In this document: positions 7,411-14,546 of the stretch, one piece after another | Layout of the letters: every line of letters starts with the position of its first letter | Numbering within the stretch: position 1 is the first letter of the stretch | Source of the DNA: an uncultured Collinsella sp. | GTDB lineage: Bacteria > Actinomycetota > Coriobacteriia > Coriobacteriales > Coriobacteriaceae | Assembly (NCBI GenBank): GCA_900553935.1 | Contig: USFK01000018.1 | Location: forward strand, 1-14,871 | Direction: 5' to 3' | DNA: 14,871 nt | Program-made: the position numbers and the translations under genes | Notes under the pieces: model-generated | What the model was told of the DNA's origin: nothing | The model's input: the letters and a program-made list of their open reading frames with translations, nothing else | Databases searched by the model: none

Positions 7411-7773
7411 TTACTCCTTGGGGAAAACGAGGCCGTCGATGCAAACGTCAACGCGCTCGACCTCAACGCCCACCTGGGCATCGATGGCAGCGACCACGGC
7501 AGCGCGAACGGCCTCGGCGAGTTTCTTGAACGGATAGCCAAAGAACACCACAACGCGCACGGTGAGTGCGAGCTTGTCGCCGACGACCTCGGTCTCGACC
7601 GCCGGCTCGGAAGCCGGGGCCTTGGACGAGAGCATCATGGAGACAAGGTTGGTGGCAAGGTCCTTGACGCCAACGGAGGCGATGCCCTCGACATCGGACA
7701 CGGCGCGCGAGACGATGGCGGTCAGAACATCGGGCGAAATGCCGATGCCGTCAATCTTGATTTCCTGGGGCAT
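7411..7773 (-). CDS. Asp23/Gls24 family protein (YqhY-like)
   Basis: A 120-residue Asp23/Gls24 (DUF322) protein. The recognisable parts are ISPDVLTAIVSRAVSDVEGI near the start, the central VVFFGYPFKKLAEAV and a C-terminal VERVDVCIDGLVF. Family members are stress-associated or linked to envelope and lipid metabolism, and the biochemical role is poorly defined. The YqhY type is typically found next to nusB, as here. There is no signal peptide or membrane segment. AGGAGG sits 4 nt before ATG 7773. It is 24 nt after efp and 3 nt before nusB, so it is co-transcribed with both. Confidence 0.88.
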   Translation of the reverse strand: MPQEIKIDGIGISPDVLTAIVSRAVSDVEGIASVGVKDLATNLVSMMLSSKAPASEPAVETEVVGDKLALTVRVVVFFGYPFKKLAEAVRAAVVAAIDAQVGVEVERVDVCIDGLVFPKE

Positions 7774-7797
7774 GAGTCCTCCTAGAAGAGTTGGTTG

Positions 7798-8361
7798 CTA
7801 GACGCGGGAGACGAACTTGCCGTCGCGGGTGTCAACCTTGATGACCTCGCCCTCGTTGAGGTACATGGGGACCTGGATGACAGCGCCGGTGTCGATCGTG
7901 GCCGGCTTGGTGGAACCCTGGACGGTGTCGCCCTTAAAGCCCGGGTCGGTCTGGACGATGGTGGTCTCGATGAACATCGGCGGAGTCACGCCCATGAGCT
8001 CATCGTCGGCGAAGAGCAGCTGGCAAATGTCGTTCTCGCGCAGCCACTTGGAGTTCTCGCCCACCATGTCCTCGGGAACGGGAACCTGCTCATAGGATTC
8101 GTTGTCCATGAAGATGTAGTCGGTGCCATCGTTGTAGAGGTACTGGAACTCACGGGTGGTGAGCATGACGCTCTCGAACTTGGTGCCGGCGTTGCAGGTG
8201 TTCTCGACGACGCGGCCGCTCTTGATGTCGCGGGTCTTGTAGCGCACAAACGCGCCGCCCTTGCCCGGCTTGACATGCTGGAACTCGACGATGGTGTAGA
8301 CCTTGTCCTTAATGCGGAGACCGAGGCCGTTCTTGAAGTCGGCGGTAGAAATGGTAGGCAT
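7798..8361 (-). CDS. efp: Translation elongation factor P
   Basis: A 187-residue, normal-length EF-P, which relieves ribosome stalling at consecutive prolines. It has the KOW-like N-domain (MPTISTADFKNGLGLRIKDK), the exposed loop HVKPGKGGAF with Lys34 at the tip where other bacteria carry a modified residue, then two OB domains ending GAVIQVPMYLNEGEVIKVDTRDG. No modification gene (epmA/epmB or ymfI type) is nearby. ATG 8361 has AAAGG upstream; the reading extended to 8394 adds residues unlike the family. It is the first gene of the efp-asp23-nusB-xseB-tlyA-nadK-recN run and has its own promoter. Confidence 0.97.
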   Translation of the reverse strand: MPTISTADFKNGLGLRIKDKVYTIVEFQHVKPGKGGAFVRYKTRDIKSGRVVENTCNAGTKFESVMLTTREFQYLYNDGTDYIFMDNESYEQVPVPEDMVGENSKWLRENDICQLLFADDELMGVTPPMFIETTIVQTDPGFKGDTVQGSTKPATIDTGAVIQVPMYLNEGEVIKVDTRDGKFVSRV

Positions 8362-8418
8362 AGCGACCTTTCTTGTTATGGGCAGAACGCACAAGCGTCC
8401 AAATTACATACGAGCGAA

Positions 8419-8446
8419 ATTATACACTTGCAGACGGCGCCTGCAG
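8419..8446 (-). promoter_or_regulatory. Promoter of the efp-recN gene cluster
   Basis: On the minus strand a perfect TATAAT (8419-8424) lies about 58 nt upstream of the efp start codon and just after the pepQ terminator. The hexamer 16 bp upstream is CTGCAG (8441-8446), a poor -35. Position between terminator and gene, plus the exact -10, make this the best promoter in the window. Confidence 0.65.
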
Positions 8447-8455
8447 CGAGCGCAT

Positions 8456-8498
8456 AAAAAGAGAACGCGGGGCGTCCGAATTGCTCCGGAGGCCCCGC
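8456..8498 (-). terminator. Rho-independent terminator after pepQ
   Basis: On the minus strand, GCGGGGCCTCCG (8487-8498) pairs with CGGACGCCCCGC (8467-8478), allowing a one-base slip. GTTCTC and then a TTTTT run (8456-8460) follow. It begins 24 nt after the pepQ stop codon and separates pepQ from the efp promoter. Confidence 0.85.
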
Positions 8499-8521
8499 CC
8501 CAAACTATCTACCGAAGTAGA

Positions 8522-9652
8522 CTAGCAATCGATGACGTGAAGGTCATGCGGCGTCTTGGTGAAGGGCTCGTAGCCGTTCTCGGTGACCACGCCGTAGTCC
8601 TCCAGGCGCACACCGCCCACGCCGGGCAGGTAGACGCCGGGCTCCATGGTGATAACCGAGCCGACCTCGATGATATTCTTGTTGCGGTTGAAGTTGGGCA
8701 GCTCGTGGATGTCAATGCCCACGCCGTGGCCCAGACCATGGTTGTAGTAATCGCCATAGCCGGCATCGCCAATGATCTTCTTGGAAAGCTTGAAAATGTC
8801 GTTGCCCTCGACGCCCGGATGGATGGCGGCGACGCACTCCTCGTGCGCACGGCGCACGAGCGCGTACAAGTCGAGCTGCTCCTGCGTGGGCTCGCCCATC
8901 ACGACGGTACGAGTCATGTCGGAGCGGTAGTCGCAATAGCCCGCGCCATAATCCATGAGAACGAAGTCGCCCTTCTCGATCACGCGGTCGCTCGGGACGG
9001 CATGCGGGTTGGCGGTGTTGGGGCCGCTCGCCACGATGGAGCCGAAGGCCAGGCTGTCGGCGCCGTTGGCGAACATAAAGTTCTCGAGCTCGTTGCGAAC
9101 CTGCTTCTCGGTCATACCGGGCTTAATATAGCCGAGCATGTGCTGGAAGGCGGCGTCGGTAATCGACTGCGCATGGCGCATGAGCTCGATCTCCTCGGCG
9201 TCCTTGATGGCGCGCATCTTGCGAATGTCGTCATGCATCAGCGGCAGCATGCAGGCGACGGAACGATCCTCAAGGCCACGCTGGATACCCTGGTAGAAGT
9301 TGATCTGCATGTCGTCCTCGACAGCGCAGACACGGCACTTGTTAGCCGCGATCTTGCCGGCGACCCAACCGGGGATGGTGCCCTCGTCCATGTCGTAGAC
9401 CCAGGGGCTGCCGGCGGACGTGTTCTCCTCAAAGCTGTTGAGATAGCGTGAGTCGGTATGGAACAGGCACTGGTCGGCCGTAATAAATGCAGCGTGCGGG
9501 AACTCGAAGGTGTAATCGAAGACGCCCTTCACGCCCGTGAGCCAACGAAGGTTGGCCTCGTCGCGCACGACGATAGCGTCGTAGCCGCGCTCAGCCATCA
9601 GGGCACGGACACGCTCGATACGACCGGCAGGACCGGCAGCAAACTCAGACAT
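8522..9652 (-). CDS. pepQ: M24-family Xaa-Pro peptidase
   Basis: A 376-residue cytoplasmic metallopeptidase cleaving peptides with proline in the second position. The creatinase-type N-domain spans about residues 10-140, and the pita-bread catalytic domain about 155-370. All five metal ligands are present: Asp234 (LMDYG), Asp245 (SDMTRT), His309 (GLGHGVG), Glu337 (MEPGVY) and Glu351 (RLEDYG). The helper His216 is in NPHAVPSDR. ATG 9652 has AAAGGA 7 nt upstream; a longer reading to 9778 would cover the leader. It could be an Xaa-Pro aminopeptidase or a prolidase (PepQ); the symbol follows its common place before efp. It has its own leader and a terminator. Confidence 0.9.
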   Translation of the reverse strand: MSEFAAGPAGRIERVRALMAERGYDAIVVRDEANLRWLTGVKGVFDYTFEFPHAAFITADQCLFHTDSRYLNSFEENTSAGSPWVYDMDEGTIPGWVAGKIAANKCRVCAVEDDMQINFYQGIQRGLEDRSVACMLPLMHDDIRKMRAIKDAEEIELMRHAQSITDAAFQHMLGYIKPGMTEKQVRNELENFMFANGADSLAFGSIVASGPNTANPHAVPSDRVIEKGDFVLMDYGAGYCDYRSDMTRTVVMGEPTQEQLDLYALVRRAHEECVAAIHPGVEGNDIFKLSKKIIGDAGYGDYYNHGLGHGVGIDIHELPNFNRNKNIIEVGSVITMEPGVYLPGVGGVRLEDYGVVTENGYEPFTKTPHDLHVIDC

Positions 9653-9708
9653 GCAGATTCCTTTCTTATTGTCCTCATAAAAGCGGGACGGGCCTCGATC
9701 GAAAGATG

Positions 9709-9724
9709 GAATCGCGCGCGATTC
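9709..9724. repeat. Perfect 16-bp palindrome in the pepQ leader
   Basis: GAATCGCGCGCGATTC is its own reverse complement with no spacer. It lies 57 nt upstream of the pepQ start codon and downstream of a possible promoter. Without a loop it is a poor RNA hairpin, so a dimeric repressor site is a better guess. A second small palindrome, TCGATCGA, is at 9695-9702. No regulator is identified. Confidence 0.5.
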
Positions 9725-9752
9725 GCAACCGATTGGAAACCCGCCCCTCAAC

Positions 9753-9778
9753 ATGATACGAAAGACGATGTATGTCAA
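9753..9778 (-). promoter_or_regulatory. Possible pepQ promoter
   Basis: A perfect TTGACA lies on the minus strand at 9773-9778, just past the aroB-like stop codon. The best -10 match, TATCAT (9753-9758), is only 14 bp downstream, which is short. At 17 bp the hexamer is the weak CATGTT. The intergenic position and exact -35 support a promoter; the -10 is unsettled. Confidence 0.4.
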
Positions 9779-9784
9779 TAAATC

Positions 9785-10889
9785 CTAGAGAAGTTCTTTG
9801 CGAGAAGCCAAGTATGCGTGAGCATGGCGGTCGAGAACCTCGTCCTCAACGCTCGTTAGACGAATGGCGCCGAGCGCCGCGGGCAGCGGCAACATGCTGC
9901 GGTTCGAGCGAACAAACTGCTGCCTGCGGAACTCCTCGATATATGCGGCAGGCTCCAGATCGAAGGCAAGCTCCTCGATACCAAAGTCCTCCAGGCAGTC
10001 ATCGACCTCAAAGACGTAATCGATATCAAAGTCGCAGGCATCATGTGCTAGGCGCGCCTCAAAGCGCATGCCCTCGGACAGCAGCTGGTAGGCAGGAACC
10101 TGCACCGCGGCTTTGCCCAGGCAGACGCGCAGAGTACGCTCCCCTGCCAAAATCGAGCGCAGGGCGGGCGCTCGGGTTCGTGGCCATCAGTACGTCCTTA
10201 CGGGCAGTCTGAGACCACTGAACGGCATTGACGAGCGCGACCTCCTCGCCCGCGAGAATCTCGGGAATGGTCTCGGTAAACTGATTCCAGCGGGACTTGC
10301 TGCTCGAAAGCATGGTGCCAACAAGTACCGCATAGCCGAGCTTGAGGTCCTCGGGGTCCGCCGCGCGTACAAGGTCGAGGTCACACACGACCAAGCCCGG
10401 CTCGGGACGGAACGCGATAGCGGGAAGCGCATGCGCCGACGAGGCGACAAGCGGCTTCATGGTCGTCGCGACCGTGAGCATGGCGTCGAACGTCGTCGGC
10501 AGCAAGGCGCACTCGGTGCGACCGCACCACTGATTGGCGCACCAGCAAACAACCGAGCAGGTCGCCGTGTCGCCGACAGCGACAACGAGATCATCGCAGG
10601 TAATGCCGTTAGCCGACAGCGCGCCAAAGACGGTATCGGCATCGACCAGCGTAGCACCGGCAGGCGAAACCTCGAGGACGAGCAGCGACACGGCAAAACC
10701 AGCGTCGATCAGCGCATGCTCGACGACCTCGCCAAATCGCTCGGATGTGGCGTCGTTCCAAACCACCATCGCGCGCTTAGGCTTGCCCACAGCCGAGGCA
10801 AACATGCGCGGCAGCTCCTCGAACGCGCCCAATCCGACGCGGACATCGACGCTGCGATTTTGGAAATTGATGAGTTGACGGCGAATCAT
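9785..10889 (-). pseudogene. 3-dehydroquinate synthase-like gene, frameshifted, active site not conserved
   Basis: Two overlapping minus-strand frames together form one AroB-like protein. Frame 1 runs from ATG 10889 (MIRRQLINFQNRSVDVRVGL) to about 10145; frame 2 continues from about 10150 to the stop at 9785. Removing one base from the C4/G4 run at 10141-10144 joins them into a 367-residue protein, the normal AroB length, reading LDFGRERTLRVCLG across the join. The C-terminal block LPLPAALGAIRLTSVEDEVL is AroB-like, as is LLPTT in the middle. Catalytic features are missing. The GGG-x-x-GD nucleotide loop reads AVGDTATCS. The GGKT region reads TTMKP. AEVIKYG, with a metal-ligand Glu, reads GYAVLVG. 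NxGHT reads LDFGR, and LHGEAVA has no counterpart. It overlaps aroK by 4 nt (ATGA). It may be a sequencing error in a divergent but intact gene, or a real pseudogene. Confidence 0.75.
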
Positions 10890-11419
10890 AGCAGTCCACG
10901 CTCCAAAAGCATCTCGGCACAAAGATAGGAAACGTCCTCAAAGGACTTATTGCGAATATCAAGGGTAATATCGGCGGCTTGGCGATACAGCGGACGGCGA
11001 TGCTCAAACAGGCGCGCGGCATGTTCGGGCGAGCGGAAATCGGGGCGCGTGTCGCACCGACGAATCTGGCGCAACGAGTCCTCGAAGTCGCCCTCGAGGT
11101 ACACACAGGTACCCATCTCGTGCATCAGCTCAATGTTCACCGGCGTCTCGACGATGCCGCCCCCGCACGATACCAGCAGGCTGCGTTCGCTTTGAAGCGA
11201 ACGGAGTGCCGAGGTCTCGAGTTCGCGAAAACGATCCTCGCCCTCGGTCTCAAATATCTCGGTCACCGACTTACCGCATCGACGCACAACCAAACGATCG
11301 GTATCGATGAATCGACGCTTGAACATAGTGCCCACGTTGCGCGCAAGCGTCGACTTGCCCGCGCCCAAAAAGCCGATAAAGAAGATATGGTCGCAGCCGT
11401 GTTTGATGTGCTGAGACAT
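10886..11419 (-). CDS. aroK: Shikimate kinase
   Basis: A 177-residue P-loop kinase that phosphorylates shikimate at the 3-hydroxyl in chorismate synthesis. Walker A GFLGAGKST is at residues 16-24, the DTD of the substrate site at 39-41, the RFRELE segment at 63-68, the CGGG shikimate-binding loop at 85-88, the lid Arg in TRPDF at 124-128 and RRPLYR at 141-146. All the expected functional residues are visible, unlike in the neighbouring aroB-like gene. ATG 11419 has only a weak AGG upstream. It follows the yqeG-type gene by 8 nt and overlaps the aroB-like gene by 4 nt. Confidence 0.94.
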   Translation of the reverse strand: MSQHIKHGCDHIFFIGFLGAGKSTLARNVGTMFKRRFIDTDRLVVRRCGKSVTEIFETEGEDRFRELETSALRSLQSERSLLVSCGGGIVETPVNIELMHEMGTCVYLEGDFEDSLRQIRRCDTRPDFRSPEHAARLFEHRRPLYRQAADITLDIRNKSFEDVSYLCAEMLLERGLL

Positions 11420-11427
11420 GGCGAAAC

Positions 11428-11925
11428 CTATTCCTCGCAGGGAAGGTCGCGCAGGGCCCGGCGCTCAAAGATACGGAAGATCTGCGTGTACCACAGGTCC
11501 TGGGTCGCCTGCGGCTTGACCAGAATAGTGTCAACACCGGCAAAATTACCGCTCCACACGTCTGTATACAGCTGATCGCCGATCAGCACCGCCTCGTCTG
11601 CCGTGGCGCCGAGGCGCTTAAGACCCGCCTTCAAGGCAAACGGGGCGGGCTTCATGGCGTGGCTGATGGCCTCGAGTCCCAGCTCGCGTGCAGAGCTCAT
11701 GACCTGATCGCGATGCCAGTTGTTGGACACCATGCACAGCTTAAAGCCTTTGGCGCGGGCGGCGTCGAGCCAAGCGGAAACCGCGGCGGGAACCTGCTCG
11801 GTGTCGCGCGGCACCAGGGTGTTATCGCGATCGAGCAAGATGGCGCGCTTGCCGTCGGCCCACAGGGTATCAAGGTCGATGCGGTCGACCGAGACAACGT
11901 ATCGTTTGGGGCTAAAAATCCTCAT
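11428..11925 (-). CDS. YqeG-family HAD phosphatase
   Basis: A 165-residue HAD-superfamily class IIIA phosphatase of the YqeG type. Motif I is LLDRDNTLVPRD (nucleophile Asp32, general acid Asp34), motif II is VSNN (66-69), motif III Lys92 is in HAMKPAP, and motif IV is IGDQLYTDV (115-123), which also fits the metal-binding acid pair. There is no cap domain of any size and no membrane segment. The physiological substrate is not established for the family. ATG 11925 is 1 nt after the mltG stop, with GGA about 8 nt upstream. Longer readings to 12150 would overlap mltG and are out of family register. Confidence 0.88.
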   Translation of the reverse strand: MRIFSPKRYVVSVDRIDLDTLWADGKRAILLDRDNTLVPRDTEQVPAAVSAWLDAARAKGFKLCMVSNNWHRDQVMSSARELGLEAISHAMKPAPFALKAGLKRLGATADEAVLIGDQLYTDVWSGNFAGVDTILVKPQATQDLWYTQIFRIFERRALRDLPCEE

Positions 11926-11926
11926 G

Positions 11927-13360
11927 CTAATTCCAAGACTGTTGATGCTCTTCGTAGGTTTGCGAGAAATACTCCTCGTCCTGTGTAATGTAGAAATACA
12001 GGTCATCGGAGTCGGTCGGCTCAAGGGTAGCCTTGAGCGCCTCGAGCGACGGAGAGCAGATGGGCGTGGGCGGCAGGCCCTCGTGCTTATAGGTGTTATA
12101 CGGGCTATCGCTCTGCAGGTCGTCGGCGGTAACCTCGCCGCCGGTGACATACATCATGGTCGCATCGCTGTTGAGATAACGCAGACCGTCGAGCTTGCCG
12201 GCAAGGCGGTTGTAGAAAACCGAGGCCACGTGCGCACGTTGGTCGGCGTTGAGGCCCTCGCGCTCAACAATAGAGGCCAAGTTGACGATGTCGTAGTCGG
12301 ACATCTCCACACCGTAGCGTTCCTTGATCTTGGCCTCGCAGCTCGCAAAGTCAAGCGACTTGTACTCGGTCTTAAACTGATCGAGCATGGCGCGAATCAC
12401 ATCATCGGCCGTCGGCGAATCACCCAACGAATAGGTCTTGGGGAACAAGAAACCCTCGAGCGAATCGTTGGCGGCGCCCTTAAGGAAGCTATAGTCGTCC
12501 ACGTAGTTAGAGGCCTTGGCCTGATTGAGGAAGTCTTCCTTAGAGATGCTGTCGTAGGCCTGGGCCACACGGTCCGCGACTTGATCGACCGTCAGGCCCT
12601 CAGGGATAGTCAGCGCATTGGAGCCCGCGTTGGGGCCTTCCATGAGCTGCTGGACGACCTTGGTCGCATCCATGAGCGTGGAGAACGAGTAGGTGCCAGG
12701 CTTAAGCGACATATCGGCGTTGAGCTTTTTCACCGCCGCGTAGTAATCCTTAGGATTATCGACGATATGGTTCTCGGAGAGAATCGAGGCGATCGTATCG
12801 CCCGAAGCACCGTCGGGAATGGTCACCGTAACCTGCTGACCAGCCGTGACCTTCGTATCCTCACCGGTAAAGAAGCCCTTGACGGCAGGCACGACAAAGA
12901 AAGCGATAGCAGCAAGCGCGATTACGGCCACCACGACGCCGACAATCATAGGCACCAGGGAGCTTTTCTTTTGGGCACCGCGACGAGCATGCGTGTTGTA
13001 GCTCGAGCGGGTCGCCGGAGCAACGCCATGCGAGCCGCGAGCGTGATGCGAATGCGATTGGGGGGCCTGCGTTCTCTGGGTAGGTGCCTGCTGCTTAAAG
13101 CGAGTACCGCCTGCGGGCTGAGCCGAACGAGCAGTGGGCCGCTGAGCCGCGTGAGAAGCCGGATGCTGAACCGAACGAGCAGAAGGCTGCTGACCCGTCC
13201 GTTGAACAGGTTGGGCCGAACGAGAGGAGGACTGCACCGGGCGCGCGGCAGACTGAGCTGCGCGCTGGGTCGGCTGTGCCGGACGCTGGCCAGGCTGGGC
13301 AGGGCGCGACGCCGACTGACGTGTACAATTCGGCTGGCGCGGATCGGAAGCGCTAGGCAT
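11927..13360 (-). CDS. mltG: Endolytic murein transglycosylase MltG
   Basis: A 477-residue membrane enzyme thought to cut nascent peptidoglycan strands and set glycan length. Residues 1-131 are a low-complexity cytoplasmic region rich in Gln, Arg, Ser, Pro and Ala with almost no acidic residues; short units such as RPAQPxQ and RSAQP recur. One membrane helix follows (about 135-158, SLVPMIVGVVVAVIALAAIA), then a LysM-like subdomain (TVTIPDGASGDTIASIL) and the YceG/MltG catalytic domain. The probable catalytic Glu366 is in ASIVEREG, followed by FYNRL (382-386) and YNTYKHEGLPPTPICSP. ATG 13360 has GAGGAGG 6 nt upstream. It overlaps the ruvX stop by 8 nt, matching the common ruvX-mltG pairing. 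Confidence 0.94.
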   Translation of the reverse strand: MPSASDPRQPNCTRQSASRPAQPGQRPAQPTQRAAQSAARPVQSSSRSAQPVQRTGQQPSARSVQHPASHAAQRPTARSAQPAGGTRFKQQAPTQRTQAPQSHSHHARGSHGVAPATRSSYNTHARRGAQKKSSLVPMIVGVVVAVIALAAIAFFVVPAVKGFFTGEDTKVTAGQQVTVTIPDGASGDTIASILSENHIVDNPKDYYAAVKKLNADMSLKPGTYSFSTLMDATKVVQQLMEGPNAGSNALTIPEGLTVDQVADRVAQAYDSISKEDFLNQAKASNYVDDYSFLKGAANDSLEGFLFPKTYSLGDSPTADDVIRAMLDQFKTEYKSLDFASCEAKIKERYGVEMSDYDIVNLASIVEREGLNADQRAHVASVFYNRLAGKLDGLRYLNSDATMMYVTGGEVTADDLQSDSPYNTYKHEGLPPTPICSPSLEALKATLEPTDSDDLYFYITQDEEYFSQTYEEHQQSWN

Positions 13361-13598
13361 GCGAAACCTCCTCGTTTTTACGATCAAGCCACGTCTGCAA
13401 AAACAGGCTGGCGGCAATCATGTCAATCTTGCCCCTCATCTGCTTTTCGTTGAGGCCCTGCTCGCGCAGGATACGCTTTGCCTCTTGCGAGGACAGGCGC
13501 TCGTCCTCAAACTCCAACGGAAGATCGAGCTCGTCGGCAATCTTTTGCGCAACAGCAGCAACGCGCTCGCGTGGGATGAGCTGGGCCTGCCTTGCACC
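13353..13598 (-). pseudogene. ruvX: 3' fragment of ruvX/yqgF (Holliday junction resolvase-like RNase H-fold protein)
   Basis: The last 81 codons of RuvX/YqgF, a family linked to pre-16S rRNA processing and Holliday junction resolution. Visible are GARQAQL, the catalytic-site motif EDERLSSQEA, and the C-terminal KIDMIAASLFLQTWLD with its conserved Asp, ending in TAG at 13353-13355. The N-terminal part with the first catalytic Asp (ALDxG type) is absent. Upstream of about 13599 the frame stays open to a TGA at 13662-13664 but no longer resembles the family, and it has no start codon. The break coincides with a change of gene content and strand, so it is a join rather than a natural gene end. 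alaS, which often precedes ruvX, is also missing. Confidence 0.8.
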
Positions 13599-13681
13599 GA
13601 TTCGGGCATGGCGCTGCCCTGCGGCGCGACGGGCCGCTGGATGTGCAGATAAATCACCCTTTCATAAGAAAAGAGAAGCCA
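13599..13681. other. Probable chimeric join and leader of ecfA1
   Basis: RuvX similarity ends near 13598 and the ecfA1 gene starts at 13682 on the opposite strand. The 83 nt between contain no promoter I can support. One plus-strand frame ends in a TAA (13649-13651) after MALPCGATGRWMCR, possibly the tail of a gene from the other source. The exact crossover cannot be placed by eye within about 13599-13661. Confidence 0.6.
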
Positions 13682-14542
13682 ATGCAGACAATGATTGAAA
13701 CAAAAGACCTCACCTTTGCCTACCCGGCGGAGGAGGGGGAGGAGCCCCGCGCCGCGCTGAAGGACGTGAACGTCTCGATTGAGCGGGGCAGCTTCGTGGT
13801 GGTGCTGGGGCACAACGGCTCCGGCAAGTCCACGCTGGCAAAGCATATGAACGCCGTGCTCCTGCCCTCGGGCGGCGCGGTGTATGTCGAGGGGATGGAC
13901 ACGCGCGACGAGGCGTGTCTGCTCGAGATCCGCCGCCGCGTCGGCATGGTATTCCAGAATCCGGATAACCAGATCGTCGCGAACGTGGTGGAGGAGGACG
14001 TCGCCTTCGCGCCGGAGAACCTCGGCGTACCGTCGGAGGAGATCCGCCGCCGCGTCGACGACGCGCTCACCGCCGTCGGGATGGAGAAGTTCACGCGTCA
14101 CGCGCCGCACCTTCTCTCCGGCGGACAGAAGCAGCGCGTGGCCATCGCGGGCGTGATCGCGATGGAGCCGGAGTGCATCGTCCTCGACGAGGCGACCGCC
14201 ATGCTCGACCCCGTCGGGCGGCGCGAGGTGCTCTCAACCGTCCACCGGCTCAACCGCGAGCGGGGGATCACGGTCGTGCTCATCACGCACCACATGAACG
14301 AGGCGCTCGAGGCCGACCGCGTGATCGTCATGAACGACGGCGAGCAGGTGCTCGACGGCCCGCCGCGCGAGATTTTCCGGCGCGTGGAGCAGCTGCGCGC
14401 ACTGGGGCTCACCGTGCCGGACACGGTGGAGCTGCTGTATGAGCTGAATCAGGAGGGGATGGATCTGCCGCTGGACGCCATCTCCGTGGAGGAATGTGCC
14501 CGCGCCATCTGCCAGGCGTTTGACGGCGCGGAAGGGAAGTAA
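13682..14542 (+). CDS. ecfA1: ECF transporter ATPase EcfA1 (CbiO family)
   Basis: A 286-residue ABC ATPase of an energy-coupling-factor transporter, which works with EcfA2, the membrane protein EcfT and exchangeable S components to import vitamins or metal ions. Walker A GHNGSGKST is at 43-51, the Q-loop MVFQNPDNQI at 89-98, the signature LSGGQKQR at 145-152, Walker B IVLDEAT at 166-172, with the D-loop LDP and the switch His in ITHH following. The C-terminal extension after about residue 235 is typical. ATG 13682 has only the purine-rich AGAGAAG ahead of it; ATG 13691 is an alternative. ecfA2 starts 4 nt after its stop. The full ECF operon often lies beside ribosomal protein genes in Firmicutes, a context unlike the left part of this window. 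Confidence 0.93.
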   Translation: MQTMIETKDLTFAYPAEEGEEPRAALKDVNVSIERGSFVVVLGHNGSGKSTLAKHMNAVLLPSGGAVYVEGMDTRDEACLLEIRRRVGMVFQNPDNQIVANVVEEDVAFAPENLGVPSEEIRRRVDDALTAVGMEKFTRHAPHLLSGGQKQRVAIAGVIAMEPECIVLDEATAMLDPVGRREVLSTVHRLNRERGITVVLITHHMNEALEADRVIVMNDGEQVLDGPPREIFRRVEQLRALGLTVPDTVELLYELNQEGMDLPLDAISVEECARAICQAFDGAEGK

Positions 14543-14546
14543 GCCA

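Noticed and set aside
8303..9451. 382-codon open frame on the plus strand over pepQ and the efp leader
   Set aside because: It runs through the pepQ terminator hairpin and the efp promoter on the antisense strand. PepQ metal ligands on the other strand decide the coding strand.
11720..13453. 577-codon open frame on the plus strand
   Set aside because: It is the antisense shadow of mltG and the yqeG-type gene. No ribosome site or family motif supports it.
13592..13681. N-terminal extension of EcfA1 by 30 residues
   Set aside because: The extension reads through the probable join; EcfA1 proteins start near MQTMIETKDLTF, and no ribosome site precedes 13592.
13436..14110. 224-codon minus-strand frame spanning the ruvX/ecfA1 joint
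   Set aside because: It crosses the joint between two unrelated segments and is antisense to ecfA1. Its translation shows no family pattern.
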